Below are positions 21,701 through 28,021 of a stretch of 28,021 nt of DNA, piece by piece. The notes beneath the pieces are model-generated. The model searched no databases. It was given only the letters and a program-made list of their open reading frames with translations, and had not been told where the DNA came from. Numbering within the stretch: the stretch's first letter is position 1; each line of letters begins with the position of its first letter. A program made the translations under genes and the position numbers. The stretch lies in NCBI GenBank assembly GCA_036940085.1, contig JALLBK010000271.1, positions 1-28,021 on the forward strand, read 5' to 3'. The DNA comes from Discostella pseudostelligera. Lineage: Eukaryota; Bacillariophyta; Thalassiosirophyceae; Thalassiosirales; Thalassiosiraceae.

Positions 21701-23218
21701 CCTCTACATCTCAACCAACGCTGGAAGAAGTGTCCTACGCATCATCTCAATTCAAGGGCGTGCATACTCCGCGAGATTTGGCCATCCTAGAGTACTGTGT
21801 ATCCAAGTATCTAGCACGCATAACCAAGTTGAATAGAATTGCCACCAATCGTTCTTCGATTGCCCAGGAATACAAGATGGCAGTATCCTCCTCTTCCAGC
21901 GATGAAGTCATCAACAACAATGAGAATGGTCTTTTGGTACAAGTCAAAATCAAGAAGTATGATTCGGCATCATCGTCGTCATCCTCTTACAACATCTACG
22001 GGAAATACAACTCCTACTCTCACGACAATGCATGGAAGGTTGTTTGCGACGTTCCCATGGTGGTGCGAATTTCACCTACCCTGACTGTTTCAGGTCTTCG
22101 TCAACTGTTGGGGCATCAACTGCTCCATGCTTGTTGCTCTGGCGAATCGAAAACAACGTCGGAAGATAATTCGTCGAATGGCGGTGATCATCACAATCAT
22201 CATGTTGTTGTTGAGACTGATCAGATCGCCGAAATCATGAACAGTGTGATGCAACAAGTTGCCTTCGCCTGTGAAGGTGACACCAGTCACGGTAGCGGTG
22301 GTCGCGGAGGAGGTTGGAGCATGGGTGGTGGAGAGAATTCTCATGAACCCATGCAATTTGGATCCGTATCACTTGATCAATTGTGTTCGACGATAGCTCC
22401 ATCGTTAAAGCAATCTGGGAGACGTGGTGGCGATAGTGGAGTCGCAAAAGCCAGGACCGACTACAATAGCATCATCAACGACAAGAAGGAGATGGAATTA
22501 GTTGCAAGTATCATAAAGAACCGGAGTACAATCCTTGTGAACTGGCCCCCGCAGTTCAATGATGTACTTGATGAATCGGCTCTTTGTGCTAAGGAAGAAT
22601 ATCTCACTCATGAGCAGAGAAAGGCGATGGAGGAGGAGAAGGAGAATGACAACCAAGACAAAGAGGACAAGGGCAATCTTTCATCATCCTCAAACGGCAA
22701 TAAGAAGAAAAAGAAAAAGGGTGTCTCAATCATGGATTGCATCCACAAATATTGCGAAATGGAACAACTCGACGAGAGTGACATGTGGTACTGCAATCAA
22801 TGCAAGGAGCATGTTCGGGCATGGAAGCAATTCCATTTATATCGCACCCCTCCCATATTGATTGTCCATCTCAAACGATTTCATTACTCATCAACGACCC
22901 ATCGTCGAGATAAGATTGATACATTGATTGATTTTCCGTTGGTCGATTTGGATTTGAGAAGTGTGGTGAAGCATAATCATTGGGAGGTGGGACAGGAACC
23001 TATCTATGATTGTTATGCGGTGAGTAATCATTTTGGTGGACTGGGAGGGGGGCATTATACGGCGTATGCACGATGGGGAAATGGAGGAAAACAAGAGAAG
23101 AATGGTGAAGGACATGGCGGTGAGGAGAGAGGTGGATCATCATCACCGTGGTGCATCTTTGATGATAGTCGAGTCACGACATGTGTGGATGAAAGTGAAG
23201 TTGTTTCCAATGCTGCAT
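18750..23218 (+). CDS. Ubiquitin-specific protease (USP4/11/15-like), 3' end interrupted by an N
   Basis: Cysteine protease predicted to remove ubiquitin from substrates. Exons 18750-19328, 19618-21117 and 21238-23218 join in phase 0 through GTACGT...CCAG and GTAAGA...TTAG introns. Exon 1 is Gln/His/Glu-rich with no recognised domain; ATG 18750 follows an in-frame TAA. The Cys box GLGNLGNTCFMNSTLQCL holds catalytic Cys about 360 (codon 20116-20118). DNPLGTGGELAREFASL, APQFVGYDQHDSQELAIYLL and LHEDTNRVRKKPYV follow USP4/15 closely. A long insert separates the catalytic halves. CNQCKEH, PPILIVHLKRF and the His box GGGHYTAYA (His about 1299) follow, then FDDSRV. The canonical N-terminal DUSP domain is not seen. 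Translation reads VVSNAA and then meets the N at 23219, where this family continues AAYxLFYxRR; that end is found at 24700-25107. The first intron (289 bp) is longer than others here, and ATG 19603 is an alternative start. Confidence 0.9.
19329..19617 (+). other. Predicted intron 1 of the protease gene
   Basis: Donor GTACGT directly after the TTG codon at 19326-19328; acceptor ATCCAG after a C/T-rich run. Phase 0 on both sides joins GEDDL to FPTLDNV. If it is not removed, the upstream frame ends at a TGA near 19412 and the protease would start at ATG 19603. Confidence 0.6.
21118..21237 (+). other. Intron 2 of the protease gene
   Basis: Donor AAG-GTAAGA and acceptor CGTTTAG, 120 bp, phase 0. 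It joins DIFNNK to IWSYYDDLDHAI, matching the continuous segment in USP4/15 relatives. Confidence 0.9.
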
Positions 23219-23219
23219 N
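23219..23219. other. Single-N scaffold join inside the protease gene
   Basis: The only ambiguous base between 1 and 27279. It lies two bases after TCCAATGCTGC-AT, exactly where homology to the protease C-terminus stops. Confidence 0.95.
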
Positions 23220-24165
23220 CCAAATCTCTTCTGACTGCCACACCCTACTACTGGCCTGGGATGGGTGTTGATTGGTGTTGTTGGCGGGGGGTTCCGCCCT
23301 GACCCAGCTTCCTTTCCGCTGCTCCTGCCGCTGCTTCTCTGCTTGCTGCTTGCGAATGGCGGCGGCGGCGGCGGCGGTATCGTAGATCGATTAGTGGCGC
23401 GGACTTGCTTTGGCGGGTATCGTACTATCCTAGGTGAGTGGGTGCGAATGGCGGGGTTTTGGAGGAGCCTAGGATGCGATTTTCTCTATCTTCTGATTCT
23501 TGTAAGAGAAGGAACTTGGATTCGTCGCAAATAATATATCTCAATTTATTAGTGTACTCGAGAAAGAGGATGGGAATTGGCGGAAAATCTCATGGTCAGC
23601 AGCGTCGGTGGTATTGTAGGATGTTTTGTTTGGTGGAAGTACTCCGGATGATGATCGATGATGCGTGCGCGCTTGTGGAAAGGAGAAATAGTGAAAATAA
23701 TGGGCGGGCTTCTCTTTCTCTCTCCAATGATGGGTCCTACTAATTCCCACGTTTCTTCTTCATACTTCTCAAGTGGTACTAGTTCCAATGTAATTACACT
23801 GTGGGGGTGGAAGCAATGGAGCTCATGGAGAGAAATAAATGGCAGGCGATAGCGACGTGATGGATAGGGTAGGAATTAGTAGCATTGTACATACATGTGA
23901 ACTATCTGCAAGGGAACAGGTAGAATTGGATGGTTTGAGAAAGACTCAAATTTGAAATTCATTCTTTCCCGCTTTCTTTCCTTCTCGTTTCTCGATATTG
24001 TATGTGGAAAGATTCATTCTCGCTTTTTGAGTTCTCGAATTTGAATTTGAATGAGTTTCCGTTCAGTACATATATTTGAATGGGATGAGAAAGGAGAAGC
24101 GCATGAAAAGAGAGAGAGATTGAGAGTGGTGCGCGCGGAGAGGGACGGACGGAGATGAGATTCAC

Positions 24166-24218
24166 TGACGTCTGACATCACACTGGCCCACAGTGATGGA
24201 GACGATCCGGTGACATCA
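24166..24218 (+). promoter_or_regulatory. bZIP/CRE-like motif cluster
   Basis: TGACGTCT at 24166-24173 overlaps TGACATCA at 24173-24180, and a second TGACATCA lies at 24211-24218. TGACGT is the core of bZIP/CRE sites, including CO2/cAMP-responsive elements described in diatoms. No clear downstream gene start is known, so relevance is uncertain. Confidence 0.3.
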
Positions 24219-24340
24219 TCATCACTAAACTATGGAACTTCATGCACCAACACATCCATGCTATGACGAGATATATGATATATGATTTGATTAGGAGTAC
24301 CTTTTAGTAGACCATGACGCTCCACGACGACAATTGGAAC

Positions 24341-24423
24341 AGCCAGCAATCCAGCAGCCAGCAATCCAGCAGCCTACGATACCATACATCTAGCCGCACA
24401 GCAGCAGCAGCAGCAGCAGCAGC
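24341..24423 (+). repeat. 15-bp tandem duplication plus CAG/AGC run
   Basis: AGCCAGCAATCCAGC occurs twice in tandem (24341-24370), and about 25 bp further on comes a run of CAG/AGC triplets to 24423. Low-complexity, possibly part of an unrecognised coding exon. Confidence 0.75.
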
Positions 24424-24699
24424 GACGAAGACGACGATCAATATCAATACCACACCGCCGCCGCAATCGCGTTCGAGCCCCATTGTTGCAATCATGTTCA
24501 TGGCAACAACTACGATGAGACGACCCACTCACTTGCACCTGAATGACATGTGAACATTGAACATATATGGTGACCTAATATAATAACATGACCAATCAAT
24601 GACGACTAGTGGAAGTGGCGGCAGCAGCAGTAGGAGCGACGATGACGACGATGATCAACGACCCACCACCAATGCAATCACCGAACTCCAATTTAACTA

Positions 24700-25107
24700 T
24701 CCAATGCTGCCTATTGCTTGTATTACAAGCGAAAGGATGTTGTGTTTGATGACAACGATTACGTGGTTGAGGACAATGAAACAATGTTGGGAATGTCGAA
24801 GACAACAACACTGACGAAGCAACAACTTGGAGAGAACAGTCCGGTTGGTTATGAAGGAAGAGAAGGTGGAAAAAGTATGAAATCGGAAGGTGGACTAGTC
24901 AGCATGCCCGTGAGCCCCATGCACACCACTCCACGATCATCACCACAACCTCCAACCCCTCGTTGCTCGTTCAACGATGCCAATACCAATGATGCCGCAA
25001 TGGAAGAAGCAGAAAGTTGTTCTTCCGCTGCCTCCTGTGTCACTCCCAATACATTGTTACAAGCCGAACTTGACGTTTATGATGAAATGATGAACGAACT
25101 AATATAA
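24700..25107 (+). CDS. Probable displaced C-terminal end of the ubiquitin-specific protease
   Basis: Read from 24700 the frame begins SNAAYCLYYKRKDVVFDD and runs to TAA 25105-25107 (135 residues). The conserved end of USP4/15 proteins is AAYxLFYxRRD followed by a variable tail, and the upstream protease stops at VVSNAA. Collapsing 23206-24699 would join the two in frame to VVSNAAYCLYYKRKD and give a protein of about 1,484 residues. The tail is Ser/Pro-rich with possible SP/TP phosphorylation sites (MPVSPM, TPRSSPQPPTP). In this frame TAA 24694-24696 lies just upstream and there is no nearby ATG start, so it is unlikely to be an independent gene. Confidence 0.7.
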   Translation, partial: SNAAYCLYYKRKDVVFDDNDYVVEDNETMLGMSKTTTLTKQQLGENSPVGYEGREGGKSMKSEGGLVSMPVSPMHTTPRSSPQPPTPRCSFNDANTNDAAMEEAESCSSAASCVTPNTLLQAELDVYDEMMNELI

Positions 25108-25113
25108 AATAAA
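25108..25113 (+). terminator. AATAAA polyadenylation-type hexamer
   Basis: AATAAA starts directly after the TAA of the protease tail. It matches the canonical poly(A) signal but is unusually close to the stop; diatom poly(A) signals are weakly defined. Confidence 0.25.
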
Positions 25114-25320
25114 TGCTTGAAACATGCCACAAGAATTACTGAAGCATATTGGAAAGCTTTTGCTTCCATTTTCTCTAGCCCATGTTTTGGACAACGATAC
25201 ACTTTCTTGCAATCACCAAGTAACTCTCCAACTGCAACAACGACAACCGACAAACACATCCCAATCGAATGGTATGTTCATGTGGCAACTTTCATGCAAC
25301 TTTGCCTTATTTATCCTCAC

Positions 25321-26208
25321 CTAGACAGTGGTGTATGAGGAGGATGCACAAAATGGTCCCCGCTGATCCAATTGTGGGGTACCATCAAATGCACAGCCGG
25401 AATTTGTAAAGATATTCAATGAAGAGCTGTAAGGGAAAATGTCTGCCCAAGCACAGAGATCTTGATTGAATGCATTGGCACCACTAAACATGTCACACAT
25501 GTCAATGACGGAGCTGATCTCCCAAATCGGCAAGTCGCAATTAAATGCACTGGCTTCTTTGAACATGAAACTAATGGTAGTGACGGAGCTGAAATCCCAA
25601 CTGACCAAGTCACCATTAAATGCAGCGGCATTCCCGAACATCCTACTCATGTCAGTGATGGAGCTGACATCCCAACTGGCCAAGTCGCCATTAAATACAG
25701 TGGCACCATAGCACATCCTCCTATTCATGTAAGTTACGGAGCTAACATCCCAACTCAACAAGTCGCAATTAAATGCAACGGCATCATTGAACATCGCGAG
25801 CATGTCAGTGACGGAGCTGATATTCCAGCTCGTCAAGACGCCATTAAATGCAGTGGCACCATAGAACATCCAATACATATAAGTGACGGAACATCCCAAC
25901 TCGAAAAATTGCAATTAAATTGAAGGGCATTAAAAAAGTTGTCACCCATGTCAGTGACGGAGCTCACATCCCAACTGGCCAAGTCGCCATTAAATACAGT
26001 GGCACCATAGCACATCCTATTCATGTAAGTTATGGAGCTAACATCCCATCCCGACAAGTCGCAATTTAATGCAACAGCATTAAAAAAGATGTCACCAATG
26101 TCAGTGACGGAGCTAACATTCCAACTCGACAAGTCGCCATTAAATGCAGTGGCTTCAGCGAACATCGCATTCATGTCAGTGACGGAGCTGACATCCCAAC
26201 TCAGTTAT
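25321..26208 (-). pseudogene. Truncated, frameshifted BspA-like (DUF285-type) LRR copy
   Basis: Read on the minus strand, repeats of about 25 residues (FNGDLxSWDVSSVTDM-type) begin abruptly at SWDVSSVTDMNAMF, right after TGA-TAA, so there is no start, signal or membrane segment. The frame shifts between 25890 and 25891: relative to neighbouring repeats four bases (GCTG on the plus strand, CAGC in the sense direction) are missing from the GAT-GTC-AGC-TCC (DVSS) codons. Upstream it reads WDVPSLICIG and stops; downstream the repeats resume in the other frame and end with AFNQDLCAWADIFPY and DQRGPFCASS, which parallels the C-terminus of the gene at 26269. Likely a decayed tandem duplicate of the 3' half of that gene. 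Confidence 0.75.
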
Positions 26209-27650
26209 CACTTTTGGAAGAACTAGCAGAGAGATGCAGAAAAGCATAAACATGATTGTTGGTTGTTGCTAATCAAGTCTCCGAACGGAGGTGCAGTACG
26301 AAGATGCACAAAATGGTCCTCGCTGATCCGATTGTGGGGTTCCACCAAATGTACAGCAAGATCCTGTAAAGATTTCAGATGCAGAGTTGTAAGGGAACTT
26401 GTCTGCCCAAGGGCAGAGGTCTTGATTGAATGCCGTGGCGTAACCAAACATCCAGCTCATGTATGTGACAGAGCTGACATTCCAACTCGACAAGTTGCCA
26501 TTAAATGCATCAGTATTGTAGAATATGTAACTCATTTTTGTGGCGGAGCTGACATCCCAACTTGACAAGTCACCGTTAAATATATCCGCATCATTGAACA
26601 TGTGACTCATGTCAGTGACGGAGCTGATCTCCCAAATCGACAAGTCGCCATTAAATTCAGAGGCACTTCCGAACATGGAACTCATGTCTGTGACGGAGCT
26701 GACATTCCAACTCAACAAGTCACCGTTAAATCCGACGGTACCATAGAACATGGTGGAACTCATGTCAGTGACGGAGCTGACATCCCAAATCGACAAGTCG
26801 CCATTAAATTCATCGGCAAAATTGAACATCTCACTCATGTCAGTGACGGAGCTAACATTCCACCTGGACAAGTCGCCATTCAATGCATAGGCACCATAGA
26901 ACATGTGACTCATGTCAGTGACGGAGCTGACATCCCAGATCGACAAGTCGCAATTAAATGCATCGGCAAAATTGAACATCTCACTCATGTCAGTGACGGA
27001 GCTGACATCCCAACTTGACAAGTCACCGTTAAATGCAACAGCAACCCTGAACATCCCATTCATATCAGTGACAAAGCTCACATTCTAACCCGATAAGTCG
27101 CCATTAAATGCAGTGGCTTCATTGAACATACCAGTCATGTCAGTGACGGAGCTGACATCCCAACTTGACAAGTCCCCGTTAAATGCATGGGCATTTTCGA
27201 ACATCCCATGCATGTTAGTGACAGAGCTGACATCCCAATTCGACAAGTCGCCCTTAAACAAATCAGCAGCATAGAACATNGAACATCCCATGCATGTTAG
27301 TGACAGAGCTGACATCCCAATTCGACAAGTCGCCCTTAAATAAATCAGCAGCATAGAACATCCAACTCATGTCAGTGACCGAGCTGACATTCCAACTCAA
27401 CAAGTTGCCATTAAATGCATTGGCCTCAGAGAACATCCCATACATGGTAGTAACAGAGCTGACATCCCAACTCGACAAGTCGCCGTTAAATAAATTGGCA
27501 GCTGAGAACATATTTTTCATGTTAGTGACGGAGCTGACATCCCAACTCGACAAGTCGCCATTGAATGAATCGGCACGATAGAACATATCACTCATGGTAG
27601 TGACGGAGCCGACATCCCAACCAGATATATCTTCATTAAAGCCCCTTCGG
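25430..27650 (-). repeat. 75-bp coding LRR repeat array (two loci)
   Basis: More than 20 diverged units with a 75-bp period across the LRR gene and its decayed copy. The most constant part on the plus strand is the GTCAGTGACGGAGCTGACAT-type block encoding (M)SSVTD(M). Some units carry 3-bp insertions (an extra Arg or Thr codon). In the decayed copy a two-unit segment (TYMNRMCYGATVFNGDLASW) appears twice, evidence of higher-order duplication. Confidence 0.85.
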
Positions 27651-28021
27651 CCAGAAAACAAGTAAGACATGTCCTGGATGTTGGTCACGCACCAAGATTT
27701 CATTGGCCAGCCATACTCCTTTCCAATATCACAGTTACTATTACTAGGGCAATCGTCCGTGGTTAAATATCGATCGACTGCCAAGACGAGCTCGTCGCGA
27801 TTGGCAAAACATTTATCGGATAGAGGTATGGCGGTGGTGGTGGATGCTCCTTCCTGAGTAGGAGGTGAGGGGGAGGGCTGGGTTCCTTGTTTGCTTTGGA
27901 TGCTTTCTCTGATGGCAATTGCAGCACCTGCCACAACTGCAATCACTACCGCGGAAACCAACACCAATCCACACACTGCAACTTTCGGGTGCCTTTTCCA
28001 CCACAACGGACAAACGGCAAA
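26269..28021 (-). CDS. Membrane-anchored BspA-like (DUF285-type) LRR protein, 5' partial, disrupted
   Basis: Open to the window edge. The first visible residues include a basic patch and one hydrophobic helix (VAVCGLVLVSAVVIAVVAGA), then a Pro/Ser/Thr stalk, a Cys-containing segment (CFANRDELVLAVDRYL, then CPSNSNC), and about 16 repeats of roughly 25 residues of the form MFxxAxxFNGDLSSWDVSSVTDM. The array ends with FNQDLCPWADKFPY and DQRGPFCAS. This is the BspA/DUF285-type LRR found in bacteria, mycoplasmas, Trichomonas and diatoms; the topology suggests a type II membrane protein with extracellular repeats, function unknown. Two breaks: an N at 27280 flanked by an 81-bp duplicate, and an in-frame TAG at 27087-27085 replacing a conserved Trp (TGG). 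Without the duplicate the frame is continuous to the TAG, and after it to the stop at 26269-26271. It could be a recent pseudogene or hold a sequencing error. Confidence 0.75.
27199..27361. repeat. 81-bp near-perfect duplicate flanking a single N
   Basis: Bases 27199-27279 and 27281-27361 are identical except C27259 versus T27341, with N at 27280 between them. The unit encodes one LRR repeat (MFYAADLFKGDLSNWDVSSV and following) plus MF. Collapsing the copies restores the reading frame exactly, which points to two contig ends that overlap but were not merged. Confidence 0.85.

Larger units (their letters stand above)
23220..24699. other. About 1.5 kb unassigned segment splitting the protease gene
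   Basis: No convincing gene. Contents: a GGC repeat (about 23351-23380), AT-rich sequence with imperfectly palindromic AATTTGAA-type stretches (about 23947-24075), bZIP-like TGACGTC/TGACATCA motifs (24166-24218), a duplicated 15-bp unit (24341-24374) followed by a CAG/AGC run (about 24398-24423), and a possible ATG frame at 24314-24553 rich in Gln/Ser/Ala/Thr with no family. Codon patterns do not resemble the protease. It could be an insertion, a misplaced contig piece, or a promoter region of an unseen gene. No terminal inverted repeats or transposase motifs were seen. Confidence 0.5.

Noticed and set aside
24466..24485. GTTCGAGCCCC resembling a tRNA T-loop
   Set aside because: No matching acceptor, D or anticodon arms can be built around it; it lies in CCG/CAA-rich sequence.
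24314..24553. 79-codon ATG frame with Gln/Ser and poly-Ala
   Set aside because: Composed largely of CAG/AGC and CGA repeats with no recognised domain. An exon is possible but not supportable.
23220..24699. Spliceosomal intron in the protease gene
   Set aside because: No GT donor or AG acceptor at positions that would join SNAA to YCLYYKRKD, and the edges are direct repeats. The assembly N also coincides with the upstream edge.
25462..27018. Several plus-strand frames with repeating VSDGADIP-like peptides
   Set aside because: Mirror frames of the 75-bp LRR repeats. The minus strand carries the FNGDLSSWDVSS pattern, membrane helix and conserved C-terminus.
25430..27650. Regularly spaced repeats resembling a CRISPR array
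   Set aside because: The 75-bp period is coding with 25-residue LRR units. Both the 'repeats' and the 'spacers' are diverged protein-coding sequence in a eukaryotic gene.

Overview
The window looks like nuclear DNA of a unicellular stramenopile, most likely a centric diatom. Evidence: short GT-AG introns (68-122 bp in the largest gene), homopolymeric Gln/Gly/Ser/Glu coding tracts, a membrane-anchored BspA-type (DUF285-like) leucine-rich-repeat family, and Cys-rich repeats joined by Pro/Thr linkers of the kind found in diatom cell-surface proteins. The genus cannot be fixed from sequence alone. Two single-N positions (23219, 27280) mark scaffold joins, and both fall inside genes.

Layout. (1) 1-613, plus: 3' end of a secreted-type protein made of 67-residue Cys-rich repeats. 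(2) 895-16825, minus: one giant gene that I reconstruct as 20 exons and 4,755 codons with every junction in phase. Its order is SH3 domain, long Gln/Gly/Ser-rich region, large conserved middle, a DUF3638/DUF3645-type P-loop ATPase with SF2-helicase-like motifs, an acidic poly-Glu tract, EF-hands, and a Vps62/VPS13-like C-terminal domain. (3) 16826-18749: divergent promoter region with three TTTGGCGGGAAGAT-type E2F-like sites spaced 20-22 bp apart, plus simple repeats. (4) 18750-23218, plus: a USP4/USP15-type ubiquitin-specific protease in three exons, cut at an N just before its last conserved motif. (5) 23219-24699: about 1.5 kb of sequence unrelated to the protease. (6) 24700-25107, plus: what appears to be the missing C-terminus of the same protease, starting with the same 11 bp that precede the break. 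(7) 25321-26208, minus: decayed, 5'-truncated BspA-like LRR copy. (8) 26269-28021, minus: longer BspA-like LRR membrane protein open to the window edge, with an 81-bp duplication around an N and an in-frame TAG at a conserved Trp codon.

The giant ATPase gene and the deubiquitinase are head to head and may share regulation. Fungal DUF3638 proteins are often auto-named 'ubiquitinyl hydrolase', so a ubiquitin link between the neighbours is tempting but unproven. The most unusual items are the SH3/ATPase/EF-hand/Vps62-like fusion, the E2F-like triplet, and the split protease gene.
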